From an uncultured Bacteroidota bacterium (lineage in GTDB: Bacteria > Bacteroidota > Bacteroidia > NS11-12g > UBA9320), in contig CAKZLB010000046.1 in the NCBI GenBank assembly GCA_937124965.1, positions 36,776 to 100,775 of the forward strand: DNA of 64,000 bases, written 5' to 3'. Within the stretch, counting starts at the first letter, position 1. Each line of letters begins with the position of its first letter. Made by a program: the position numbers and the translations under genes. This document shows, in pieces, positions 27,235 through 36,127 of the stretch. Below the pieces are notes generated by a model. That model saw only the letters and a program-made list of their open reading frames with translations. It had not been told where the DNA came from and made no database searches.

Positions 27235-28473
27235 TTACCACAATCGGGACTCGTTTTGAATCAATTTACTCGACAAAAATGTTACAACTAAAACTATAGT
27301 AGCAAGGGTTATGCAGCCAAAGACCTCTAACACATCAGAAAACCATACTCCCAACAATCCGTCTGTGGACAGAATGGACAATGCAAGTGATAAAAAGAAA
27401 GCTACCTTAAGAAATACACGGTGATGATTTAGAGTAAACAGTTGATGATATACCATTACATACAATGGAAATAAAAAAACGAAATAGTATTTCCATGCTA
27501 ATGGAGAAATAATAGGAATTACAGCCAATACAACAGAAAACTGTTCAAACTCCCTAAACCGTTTAAACGTTCTTTTATCTTGATAAAAAATTGCCAAAAC
27601 AACTAAACCGAAGAAACCAATAACCCCATATGCAATTCTCTTGGCAACAGATATTGGCATGTCAAACAGGTTGTAATAAATATTCAAGCCTCTAGTTTGG
27701 TTGGCAAAGAAAGCCTCACTCAGTGGAAAGAAAGATTGATTCTTATGAGTAATTATGGTTGGAGCCAACGCTTTGTTTCCAATCCAATCTTGATAATAAC
27801 TTAGAGCAACTTCAACGTCAAAAACGAGTATACTAAGTAAAACAGTAAAAGCAATTGTTGCTACTCCGGTTGCAACTAACTTGTATGATGATTTATAAAC
27901 CAAAAAGAAAAGAAGGAAAATCGGGTATACTTTTAACGCAATGATTAATCCCAAAACAACACCTCCTATCAACCATCCTCCATTTATATGTTGCTTTACG
28001 ACAAACAAACAAGCTAACAACATGAATGAGTTAATCTGAATATTCGACAAATCATCAATCACAAATCGCAACACAAATAAAAAAGGCAACAAGACTGCCC
28101 AATCTGTTATTTTAATATCAGTAGAATCCGTGGTATTAAACCAACGCAACCTACGACCTAAACCAAGACGTAAGGTACATTGGATGATAAAAAACCATGA
28201 GACAATTATCATCATAAGCCAAATTAAACGAGTTCCAATAGGACTAATCGAATCAAATAAAGCAATGGGAACGCTAAATATCGAAAAAAACGGAGGCCAA
28301 GTGTTGAGATAATCCGAATAAATGTTCGTACCATTTAGAACAGCGTTACCAGCATTCACATAGCCAATGAAGTCCCCATCGCGCTGACAATCACGAACCA
28401 GTTCGAATAAAAATGCCAGCGCTACAAGCGCGAGCAAAACCTTCTTCAATACTTCAAGATTACGTTTCATCAA
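27235..28473 (-). CDS. Polytopic glycosyltransferase-like membrane protein (GT87 / DUF2029 type)
   Basis: A 412-residue inner-membrane protein with about ten hydrophobic segments. A short N-terminal charged loop after the first membrane segment (VRDCQRDGDFIGYVNAGNAVLNGTNIYSDYLNTWPPFFSIF) has the pattern of GT87 polyprenyl-phosphate-mannose-dependent transferases: D-x-x-x-Y-x-x-A and a Y..WPPF motif. It would move a sugar from a lipid donor on the outer face of the membrane. It starts 3 bp after the subtilase stop, so the two are one operon, an uncommon pairing. Substrate unknown. Confidence 0.75.
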   Translation of the reverse strand: MMKRNLEVLKKVLLALVALAFLFELVRDCQRDGDFIGYVNAGNAVLNGTNIYSDYLNTWPPFFSIFSVPIALFDSISPIGTRLIWLMMIIVSWFFIIQCTLRLGLGRRLRWFNTTDSTDIKITDWAVLLPFLFVLRFVIDDLSNIQINSFMLLACLFVVKQHINGGWLIGGVVLGLIIALKVYPIFLLFFLVYKSSYKLVATGVATIAFTVLLSILVFDVEVALSYYQDWIGNKALAPTIITHKNQSFFPLSEAFFANQTRGLNIYYNLFDMPISVAKRIAYGVIGFFGLVVLAIFYQDKRTFKRFREFEQFSVVLAVIPIISPLAWKYYFVFLFPLYVMVYHQLFTLNHHRVFLKVAFFLSLALSILSTDGLLGVWFSDVLEVFGCITLATIVLVVTFLSSKLIQNESRLW

Positions 28474-28476
28474 CTA

Positions 28477-30546
28477 CTAGTGAATAATCAAAAGCTTAAC
28501 TGTAAATGTGTTATCAATCCGAACATAATAGCTCCCAGAGTTAAGATAGGTAACATCCATACCTTGATCATAACTTAACAAACCTTCATTGACTAGGGCG
28601 CCAGCTGCCGAATAGATTTTTACATTAACCGCGTTTATTGAACCAAAATAAAGTTTGGAGTTCGCAGGATTTGGAAAAAGAACATTTGTGTTCGAATATG
28701 GCAACTCAAATGAAGGTACGTACTTTTCAGCCAGTTGCAGAGCCTTCAATGCGTTGACTTTACCCCAGCCCCACGAAAGATCTGAAGTATCACGAATTTC
28801 TCCTGTGTTTTGATCAAGTCTAGCTGATTGTTGTAATATTAATTGAACATCATTATTGTTCAAACGAGGATTTGCCTCCAACAACAGAGCTACAACTCCA
28901 GCAACTGCGGGAGATGACATCGAGGTCCCTGATAATCGTGCAAACGGATACGACCTACCATTAAAATCTACTGACTCTAGCAGGTCATAATTTCGAGTAG
29001 TATATGAAGAGACAGATGACGCAATACTCACTCCTGGTGCCGAAATATCTGGCTTTCTCCGTTCGTCGATAGTTGGCCCTTTGCTTGAAAAATTAGCGAT
29101 TCGACCACCAACGACGTTTCCATTTTGCAACCGCACCTCACTTGAGTGAGCAGCAACCGTAACAACAGATTTTGTACATGCTGGCTCCCCAAGACTATAC
29201 GTATCATCCCCAGAGACCCAACCTGGATACCATTTGTCAAATGTTCCACCCCAGTTACCTGCATCATTCGTTAATTCTACGACGTTCCAAAGGTGCAAAA
29301 TACCAGAATCTGCATACACTCTTAAACCTACTCGATACACAGTATTCTTATTTCTTACACGCAATCGCATAGTTGGACGATTATTTAATGAATAACTCGC
29401 TTCTTTACTGATGTTGTAAAATACAGTGTCAGAATCGAGAATTATAGCGGTGTCGATGTATCCTTCTGCAACGTGAGTTGAATATGGCCGTGTTATATGA
29501 ACTATCGAATCTTCAGAATCAATCAACAAAAGTTGGGAGTTAAAACGCATGCCTGTTTCTCCCCACATAGATATTGACTGTCCCCAAAGTAATGGGTAAG
29601 TGTACGTATAGAAGCCAATTCCTGTATGCAGCGTATCCTTGTCAAACTCTTTTTTAATATGAAACTGTTCGCCTCCGTTGTTTCCTGCACTTGTAACAAA
29701 TATTACACCGTCTTCAGAATACTCATCAATAGCCTGACTGATGAGAGACGTCCCGTCCATGGGACCAATATAATAAAGTCCCCAACTCATGTTCACCACC
29801 AGTCGTTTACCCAATTTGTCTGCTTTCTCTTTCATCCATGCAAAGGCATCTAAAACACCTGCCTCATCTAACTGAACAGAAACCATTAGAAATTGAGAAT
29901 TGTAAGCAACCCCGCGATGATTCAAACCTCCTCCACTCCCTCCGGCAATACCACCGACGTGTGTTCCATGAAACGCGTAATCATATAACCCTGCAGTGTC
30001 CGATTGAGCCGTTAACAAGCTCTGGACATCATCATACTCTGCTCCATAACTAAAACCAGCAGGATGTGGACCAGAAGTCTTAAATTGATCCCAAGCTGCA
30101 GCAATTCGCAGTTGTGTAAGTGACGTATCGTAAAATGTTGGATGACCATAGTCAAAGCCCCAATCTGTGATCCCAATTAAAACATCTTTTCCGGAATAAG
30201 GTAGCTCCAGACTATCTGCTAAGGAAACACTATCTAATCGCATGTCGAGTCTAGCCCGACTTAAATTAGGTTTTATTTTAGATGCTTCGTGCACATAATG
30301 TACAGTTGAAATTTTGTTAATTTCTTCAATCGAGGATTGTCCATGCAGCGTGATTATGTTCCCGATTCTTGAGCCAACTTCTAAATTAAGTTGGGTTAGA
30401 TTTGACCTATCAAAGCCATCATCAACTAACGCAATAAAAGATCCAGTGGGCTCTTTAGCGTTAGGCAAACTTTCGGATATTGACGCATCCTTAAAAAATA
30501 ATGCGGCAATGCATAAAATCAGAACACATGTTAAAATACGCCTCAT
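28477..30546 (-). CDS. Subtilisin-like (S8) secreted protease with T9SS type A domain
   Basis: The ATG at 30546 (MRRILTCVLILCIAALFFKDAS) is preferred over the TTG at 30555. About 689 residues. The catalytic triad is present: Asp in GITDWGFDYGH (about 128), His in FHGTHVGGIAGG (about 193) and Ser in LSGTSMSSPAVAGV (about 540), with NMSWG and SAGNNGG flanking. A large insert between His and Ser (about 310-440) holds a beta-rich domain. The C-terminal type A sorting domain is NVLFPNPANSKLYFG to FTVKLLIIH. An exported protease, upstream of and coupled to the GT87-like gene. Confidence 0.92.
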   Translation of the reverse strand: MRRILTCVLILCIAALFFKDASISESLPNAKEPTGSFIALVDDGFDRSNLTQLNLEVGSRIGNIITLHGQSSIEEINKISTVHYVHEASKIKPNLSRARLDMRLDSVSLADSLELPYSGKDVLIGITDWGFDYGHPTFYDTSLTQLRIAAAWDQFKTSGPHPAGFSYGAEYDDVQSLLTAQSDTAGLYDYAFHGTHVGGIAGGSGGGLNHRGVAYNSQFLMVSVQLDEAGVLDAFAWMKEKADKLGKRLVVNMSWGLYYIGPMDGTSLISQAIDEYSEDGVIFVTSAGNNGGEQFHIKKEFDKDTLHTGIGFYTYTYPLLWGQSISMWGETGMRFNSQLLLIDSEDSIVHITRPYSTHVAEGYIDTAIILDSDTVFYNISKEASYSLNNRPTMRLRVRNKNTVYRVGLRVYADSGILHLWNVVELTNDAGNWGGTFDKWYPGWVSGDDTYSLGEPACTKSVVTVAAHSSEVRLQNGNVVGGRIANFSSKGPTIDERRKPDISAPGVSIASSVSSYTTRNYDLLESVDFNGRSYPFARLSGTSMSSPAVAGVVALLLEANPRLNNNDVQLILQQSARLDQNTGEIRDTSDLSWGWGKVNALKALQLAEKYVPSFELPYSNTNVLFPNPANSKLYFGSINAVNVKIYSAAGALVNEGLLSYDQGMDVTYLNSGSYYVRIDNTFTVKLLIIH

Positions 30547-30611
30547 AAAAGTCAAAGCTAAGAATTAATAGAATGACTTTAGCCACCTTTTTCAAGATTG
30601 ACTTATTGAGG

Positions 30612-30845
30612 TTAAATCATTTGAAGGTAGAGGTTTTCTACTTTCGTGCGTGCCCATGGTGTTTTGCGCAGGAAAGCTAAACTTGATTTTCTAGTTGGAT
30701 TGTAGAGAAAGCAGCGTATATTAATTTCTTCGCCAAGTCGTTCCCAGCCTAACTCGTCAATGAGATAGTCTAAAATATCTGCTAACTTGATACCGTGAAG
30801 CGGATTGTTGGGTTGTTGCTCTATTTCTTTTGAATTGCGTTCCAC
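30612..30845 (-). CDS. VF530-like (DUF2132) small DNA-binding-type protein
   Basis: A 77-residue protein with the complete VF530 pattern: NPLHGIKLADILDYLIDELGWERLGEEINIRCFLYNPTRKSSLAFLRKTPWARTKVENLYL. The family has a small helical fold with proposed nucleic-acid binding; its function is unproven. The start at 30845 is 1 bp from the stop of the upstream T9SS protein gene, so it is translated from the same transcript although the two products act in different compartments. Confidence 0.9.
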   Translation of the reverse strand: MERNSKEIEQQPNNPLHGIKLADILDYLIDELGWERLGEEINIRCFLYNPTRKSSLAFLRKTPWARTKVENLYLQMI

Positions 30846-30846
30846 A

Positions 30847-31857
30847 TTATAGTTTTATCAATTTACCAGTAGCTTTTGTTTCTAAGCCGTAAACCTCAAT
30901 ACTGTATACACCCGAACCTAAATCATTAACGTTAACCGTTCGTTGATTACCAGTTATTGAACAGACCTCTCGACCATCGAGTGAGCGTACCACAACTCTT
31001 TCAATAGTTTTTATGTCAGTGTTAATAAAAACAACATCGTCCACAGGGTTAGGATAAATCGAAACTGAATTAGATAAGGAAGCATTTTGCTCGACTGAAA
31101 CTGTCGTTGGAGCTAAAGTAAAAACTGTTCCATTAGGAACCGTACCATCCAAAAATTCAGTGTACACATCCTCTGCTACTATTAAGGATGCGGTACTTGG
31201 TTTGCCACTAACAACAAGGCCATCTTCCTTAGCTTCATCCTGATCTAAATCATAGGATTCAAAAAAGCCAATGTACGGTCCGCTTTGATCGTCATAACAC
31301 AAATCTGGGTATGTCACAGAATTAGATCCGTATCTAATTTCAATTACTCCAGTCTCTTCATACAACCACAATTGAACATTGATAAAATCGTCTGATTTGT
31401 CGTCATCTTCAATTTCAGAAAAGAAACCAGCGTTTTTCCATTCCAGTTTAAATACTCGCTTACCTGCCTCACCGTCAACTAAATACGAAATTGGGGAAAG
31501 TGATTCTTTCGTTGGTTCGTCAATTACAAAATCATATCCTCGATCCATTAAATCTGAACCACAAGGGATCAACAAAGATGTTTCTCCTGACAGTCCAGGT
31601 TCTGTAGTTAATTCCCCTCCTAAACCCCACTCAGACAAATACAACGTATCGATTGTTTTATTAAAATACTTAAAATCAAACCCAATAGGTATGGATATTA
31701 TTGGATCATCCCAAGTCATTCCATCGTTTAATGAAATAGCATCCTTCAAATCTGAATAGGTACTATTACTGACATCCATCTTGTATGACTGTCCAAACGT
31801 AAAAAATGAAAAAGTCGCAAAGACGACACTTAATGAAAGCTTTATTATGTTATACAT
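30847..31857 (-). CDS. Secreted protein with T9SS type A domain
   Basis: A 336-residue protein with signal peptide (LSLSVVFATFSFFTFGQ). The N-terminal ~230 residues form a beta-sandwich-like domain (DDPIISIPIGFDFKYFNKTIDTLYLSEWG, then ETGVIEIRYGSNSVTYPDLCYDDQSGPYIGFFE) seen in several Bacteroidota exported proteins, of unknown function. The tail is a type A sorting domain (VSIYPNPVDDVVFINTD to ATGKLIKL). A consensus-like promoter lies just upstream, and the VF530 gene follows after 1 bp. Confidence 0.82.
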   Translation of the reverse strand: MYNIIKLSLSVVFATFSFFTFGQSYKMDVSNSTYSDLKDAISLNDGMTWDDPIISIPIGFDFKYFNKTIDTLYLSEWGLGGELTTEPGLSGETSLLIPCGSDLMDRGYDFVIDEPTKESLSPISYLVDGEAGKRVFKLEWKNAGFFSEIEDDDKSDDFINVQLWLYEETGVIEIRYGSNSVTYPDLCYDDQSGPYIGFFESYDLDQDEAKEDGLVVSGKPSTASLIVAEDVYTEFLDGTVPNGTVFTLAPTTVSVEQNASLSNSVSIYPNPVDDVVFINTDIKTIERVVVRSLDGREVCSITGNQRTVNVNDLGSGVYSIEVYGLETKATGKLIKL

Positions 31858-31885
31858 AGCCTACTATTGGATTAAACAATTTACC

Positions 31886-31913
31886 CAAAGGTACGACAAT
31901 TGTTTATTCGCAA
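31886..31913 (-). promoter_or_regulatory. Promoter of the T9SS protein / VF530 operon
   Basis: On the minus strand TTG (31913-31911), a 17-bp spacer and TACCTTTG (31893-31886) match the Bacteroidota promoter with a slightly short spacer. The -7 element lies 29 bp before the ATG at 31857. Confidence 0.45.
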
Positions 31914-31948
31914 AAAAAATGTAGACTAGAACTATAGAACTAAAAGTA

Positions 31949-33127
31949 TTACGCGATATCTTTTTGTCGTGCAGTGATTTTTTTATTCAAAGGCATTTTA
32001 GAAATACCTATTTCCCTCAATAAAAGATGAATACTTGACGTATTGTTAAACGATGATTCTAAAACATTTACCCGTGCTTTAATCATGTCGTTTGATATCT
32101 CATTATCCCAATATTTTTTGATTGCTGATTTGTATTGTGAAATCGTATCAGCTTGTACGCATAGATCCTCTAGCCCAGTGTTTTCAATCATTTTAGAGTT
32201 TGCAATACAATGTCTGCCCATAAATAAAGCATTGAGAAGCTTTAATTTAATGCCAGTTGCCTGATTTGTGTGAAGTATATTTATTTGAGCCTCCGAAATC
32301 AAATGATTAATTTCTTCTGAAGTAATTTTAGAATGAAGTGTCACGTGATCCATTTTAACAACTAAATCCTTTAATTCTTCACTTGGGTCATTACCAGCAA
32401 TTACAACTGGATACTTTTTATCGACTAAAACATTCTTGAGTAAATAAATAGCTGCTTCATTGTTTTCTCCAACCGACAAATTGCCATGGTACAGGATAAA
32501 CTTCCCCTTGCCAGGCTCAACGTTTACAGCTGTGTTTACATGAAAGGGCGGCAACAAGACTGCGTTTCCGTATTTACGTTTTAAGTACGCGCAGTCATTT
32601 TGCGAAATCGCAGCAATACAGTTTGCGTGCTTCAAGATTCGCTCATATTTTTTCAAGCGTTCAGACTCTATTTTGAAAAAGAAACGTTTAAACCTATTCG
32701 TTTCAACTTTTTCTAGATGCTTATAATAATGATGCTCAATATTGTGCGTTCGAACTACTTTAAATCGATCTTTCAAACGTTCATCCGCTAAGTAATATGT
32801 AGAATGAAGTCCTTCAAACAAAATCGGATAATCGTCCTTTATTAAATTCTCTATTAAGGCTGTGGAATTTCTTGAAGCAACAATGTATGGTTTTGTATTA
32901 TAGATGGGGTTTCTGAAAATTTTTCGTTTGTAATAATTCACTTTATAGCAAACGCCTTTCAACATAGCACTTTCTGCGCGTCCATATTGGTAACAATGCA
33001 AATGAACTTTAACGCCACTTTCGGATAGGGCAACTAACTTGTAATAAATATCAATTACTCCTCCATAATTTGCCGGGTAAGGCACATCAAATGCAATTAC
33101 ATGTAGATGTTTACTTTTTTTACTCAT
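31949..33127 (-). CDS. Glycosyltransferase, GT-B fold
   Basis: A 392-residue protein with the two Rossmann halves of a GT-B enzyme. The N-terminal acceptor domain begins HLHVIAFDVPYPANYGGVIDIYYKLVALSESGVKVHLHCY. The C-terminal donor half contains KFILYHGNLSVGENNEAAIYLLKNV and VVIAGNDPSEEL. A Glu-x7-Glu-like site is weak (GIKLKLLNALFMGRHCIAN). It likely acts in surface polysaccharide or protein glycosylation. Its start overlaps the end of the upstream glycosyltransferase by 8 bp. Donor and acceptor are unknown. Confidence 0.82.
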   Translation of the reverse strand: MSKKSKHLHVIAFDVPYPANYGGVIDIYYKLVALSESGVKVHLHCYQYGRAESAMLKGVCYKVNYYKRKIFRNPIYNTKPYIVASRNSTALIENLIKDDYPILFEGLHSTYYLADERLKDRFKVVRTHNIEHHYYKHLEKVETNRFKRFFFKIESERLKKYERILKHANCIAAISQNDCAYLKRKYGNAVLLPPFHVNTAVNVEPGKGKFILYHGNLSVGENNEAAIYLLKNVLVDKKYPVVIAGNDPSEELKDLVVKMDHVTLHSKITSEEINHLISEAQINILHTNQATGIKLKLLNALFMGRHCIANSKMIENTGLEDLCVQADTISQYKSAIKKYWDNEISNDMIKARVNVLESSFNNTSSIHLLLREIGISKMPLNKKITARQKDIA

Positions 33128-34208
33128 ATTGCGCCAACAACTTTGATTCTTCGTTTTCCCACGTCAGCGTATTTGCAGCTTTTTTGCAGTTTTCCTTTAA
33201 GCGTTTATGAAGTGAAAGATTGTTCTGTAATTCTGTTATTGCCTCAACAATTGCATCTATTGTTGGCTCAACCAGAAGCATAACATCATGCTCTTCATTG
33301 ATCTTTTGGTACTCTGGAAAGTCGCTACTGATTTGAGGTATACCTGCTTGGATATAATCAAAGCACTTATTACTCAATGAGTAATAATAACTTAGACCAT
33401 TATTTGCCAATACATTTAATCCCATACTTGCTTTCTGCGTGAGTTGTCGCAATTCCTCGGGTCGTAATTTCCCTTTAAACTGTACCTTCTCTGAAAGCTT
33501 TTCTTGATCAACTAAGTTTCTTAATTCGGCGCTCAAATCTCCCTCACCCACTAATACTAGGTGAGCGTCAATGTGATGCATAGCTTTAATGTATAGGTCA
33601 ATACACCGACCTTCATTAAGTGCTCCTTGATAAATTAAAAAACCTGATTCAGAATTCTCCGACTTAGGTTTCACGACATTATTAGAACGAAGAAACGGAA
33701 CGTTTCTTATTACCTCAACCTTTTTTTTGTATTTTTTCTGAAATATCTCTGATAACGAGTGGCTAACAGTATAAAAACAATCTGCATTATTGAAAATTAT
33801 TCGCTCCATCCACCCCCATATTCTCTTTACAAACTTCCTATTTACAAGTTCTGGAACTTCTGTAAAATGCTCATGACTATCAAAACTCCATGGCACTCTA
33901 ACTAAAGTTCGATATAAGTATGCCGCCAAACCAGTATCTAAATCAATGGTATTTATATAGTTAGGTTTCAATTTGATTAATTGTGCCAAAAGGCGAAAAT
34001 TGTATTCTAAATAAAATATTGGCCCCTTATTGAACCTGCAAGGTATTCGAATTTGGTCAAAATTGTGGGGTGAAAGTTCTTGGCTAAAAGGTAGAACGCG
34101 ACCGACCAAAATGACTGTATCGAATCTTTTCAATAGAGAATCGCAAATGCGGTGCATCCGTTGATCATTAACCAAATCATTGGTAACCGTACAGACTATC
34201 TTTTTCAA
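33120..34208 (-). CDS. Glycosyltransferase family 4-like protein
   Basis: A 362-residue GT-B protein. The N-terminal domain shows KKIVCTVTNDLVNDQRMHRICDSLLKRFDTVILVGR. The donor domain has FLIYQGALNEGRCIDLYIKAMHHIDAHLVLVGEGDLSAELRNLV and the family's SNKCFDYIQAGIPQISSDFPEY (sugar-nucleotide site). It overlaps recQ by 4 bp (34205-34208) and the next glycosyltransferase by 8 bp, so all three genes are translated in a tight chain. Probable role in surface glycan assembly; the exact sugar is not determinable. Confidence 0.85.
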   Translation of the reverse strand: MKKIVCTVTNDLVNDQRMHRICDSLLKRFDTVILVGRVLPFSQELSPHNFDQIRIPCRFNKGPIFYLEYNFRLLAQLIKLKPNYINTIDLDTGLAAYLYRTLVRVPWSFDSHEHFTEVPELVNRKFVKRIWGWMERIIFNNADCFYTVSHSLSEIFQKKYKKKVEVIRNVPFLRSNNVVKPKSENSESGFLIYQGALNEGRCIDLYIKAMHHIDAHLVLVGEGDLSAELRNLVDQEKLSEKVQFKGKLRPEELRQLTQKASMGLNVLANNGLSYYYSLSNKCFDYIQAGIPQISSDFPEYQKINEEHDVMLLVEPTIDAIVEAITELQNNLSLHKRLKENCKKAANTLTWENEESKLLAQYE

Positions 34209-36097
34209 TTAGAGGGTTGCAAATATCCACTTTTATCGAGTATTATTTTCTTATCCTCAACAAGCCAGTATAAAACATCTCGAACGTTATCCAAATCTTC
34301 AGACAACTTTTGCTTCATCACATCAATTGGTCGACACTTTTTAGATTGAATTAGGTCCATAATTTGATCCTCAATACTTGAAAAGTCGCCTTTATTTAAT
34401 GTTAACCGTTTTTGCAAAAGACATAAATCGCACACACCACAGGTATCAGAAGTAGACTCTCCAAAATACGAGCATATTTCATTCGATCGGCAAGACTCGG
34501 ATTCAAGGTATTTAACAACTGCATTTACCTTTGCGATGCTTCTTTTTTTGCTTTGTTTCAACAATCCTTCTCTATCAACAATTTCGGTCACACGCCGTTG
34601 CAAGAATGTCACAAAAGGCTTTTCGGTTTCTTTTTGATAAGACACAACACCTAAATCATTCAACCGATTGAGTTTCTCCTTAACCTCTGCTACAGTCCAT
34701 CGTAAACGCTGTGCAAGCGTTGCTTCATTTATTGTTGCATAGTAATCGTAAATACCCGCGTATGATCGTAATACTGTTTTGATGAGTTTATCAAAACCAG
34801 GATATCGAAGTTGGAAATCATACAATAAGGTACTTGAGATGCTTACTTTTAATTTTGATGGTCGATAAAAACTCGGAGAGAGATGCAAGTACCCGAGCTT
34901 TTCAAGTTGTTTGAGAGCAGTATAAACATCCAGAGGTTTTAGTTCAAATTTTCTACTAAAATCTGCTAAATCGATGTCAAAACGTGCATCTAATCCGCTA
35001 TTAACAGCCAATTTTAAGTAATTACAAAAACTCTCATAAATTCGTGAAATGTGTTTTATGTCATGAAACTGACTACTGACCATTGTTCTCAATTGAATAA
35101 CATCAGATTCTTCATAAAGCAAAGAACAGATTGATCGCTTGCCATCACGTCCGGCACGACCAGCTTCCTGATAATACGCCTCTATGCTTTCCGGTAAATC
35201 GTAATGAATTACAAATCGTACATCGCTCTTGTCGATTCCCATTCCAAAAGCATTCGTACATACAACAACTCGAACCTCATTGTTTATCCACTTATCCTGT
35301 TTGGTATTACGGATTTGAGAAGGTAAGCCTCCATGGTAGTAATCGGCAATAATCTTCTTTTTATTCAGTAAATCAGCAATCTCTTTGGTCTTCCTCCTTG
35401 TCCGAACATATATAATTCCAGATCCATTCGTGCGCTGTAAAAGCTCTACAATTTTGTTTCTTTTATTCTCTTCATAAATTACGCGATATGACAAATTATC
35501 TCGCTTGAAACTTTTTGTGTAGATGGCAGGAGATTCCAGCTTGAGTTGATCAATAATATCTTGAACCACATTTTTTGTTGCAGACGCTGTTAACGCAAGG
35601 ATAGGAAGTTTAGGAAACTGCTCTTTAATTTCAGCAATTTGTCGATACTCAGGTCTAAAATCATGACCCCATTGTGAAATACAGTGCGCTTCATCAACCG
35701 CTAAAAAACCAACTTGTGTTCTTTTTAAGTTTTGCTTAAATGCCTTGGATTGCAATCTTTCTGGTGACACATAAACAATTTTATACCGACTATTTCGAAT
35801 GTTTTCTAATTCAATGCTGATTTCATTTGAACTTAGCCCAGAATATAAATAAGTAGCAGAAATGCCTTTTGACTTTAGTTGCTGAACTTGATCGCGCATT
35901 AAGGCTACTAATGGCGAAACCACAATACACACCCCATCAAACAATAGAGCCGGCAATTGATAACAGATAGACTTCCCTCCACCCGTTGGTAAAAGGGCAA
36001 ACGTATCCTTCCCGTCTAAAATAGATCGAATGATGGCTTCTTGCTTATCTCTGAAGCTAGAATATCCCCAATGTTTTTGTAATACTTCGTTGAGCAA
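34205..36097 (-). CDS. recQ: ATP-dependent DNA helicase RecQ family
   Basis: A 630-residue SF2 helicase acting 3'->5' in repair and recombination. Motif I is PTGGGKS (37-43), motif II DEAH (135-138), motif III ALTASAT and motif VI QEAGRAGRDGK. A zinc-binding Cys cluster (CRSNEICSYFGESTSDTCGVCDLC) follows near residues 540-565. An unusual helical/winged-helix block lies between the helicase core and the Cys cluster, so the order differs from E. coli RecQ, and no HRDC domain is seen. This matches the second Bacteroidota RecQ type. The start is TTG at 36097. The 4-bp overlap with a glycosyltransferase is odd. Confidence 0.9.
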   Translation of the reverse strand: MLNEVLQKHWGYSSFRDKQEAIIRSILDGKDTFALLPTGGGKSICYQLPALLFDGVCIVVSPLVALMRDQVQQLKSKGISATYLYSGLSSNEISIELENIRNSRYKIVYVSPERLQSKAFKQNLKRTQVGFLAVDEAHCISQWGHDFRPEYRQIAEIKEQFPKLPILALTASATKNVVQDIIDQLKLESPAIYTKSFKRDNLSYRVIYEENKRNKIVELLQRTNGSGIIYVRTRRKTKEIADLLNKKKIIADYYHGGLPSQIRNTKQDKWINNEVRVVVCTNAFGMGIDKSDVRFVIHYDLPESIEAYYQEAGRAGRDGKRSICSLLYEESDVIQLRTMVSSQFHDIKHISRIYESFCNYLKLAVNSGLDARFDIDLADFSRKFELKPLDVYTALKQLEKLGYLHLSPSFYRPSKLKVSISSTLLYDFQLRYPGFDKLIKTVLRSYAGIYDYYATINEATLAQRLRWTVAEVKEKLNRLNDLGVVSYQKETEKPFVTFLQRRVTEIVDREGLLKQSKKRSIAKVNAVVKYLESESCRSNEICSYFGESTSDTCGVCDLCLLQKRLTLNKGDFSSIEDQIMDLIQSKKCRPIDVMKQKLSEDLDNVRDVLYWLVEDKKIILDKSGYLQPSN

Positions 36098-36127
36098 ATC
36101 TGCTCAAAAATAATTCTATTCGTCGAA

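Noticed and set aside
31379..31759. 126-codon open frame on the plus strand
   Set aside because: Antisense to a signal-peptide-bearing T9SS gene; rich in Ser/Pro as expected of a shadow frame.
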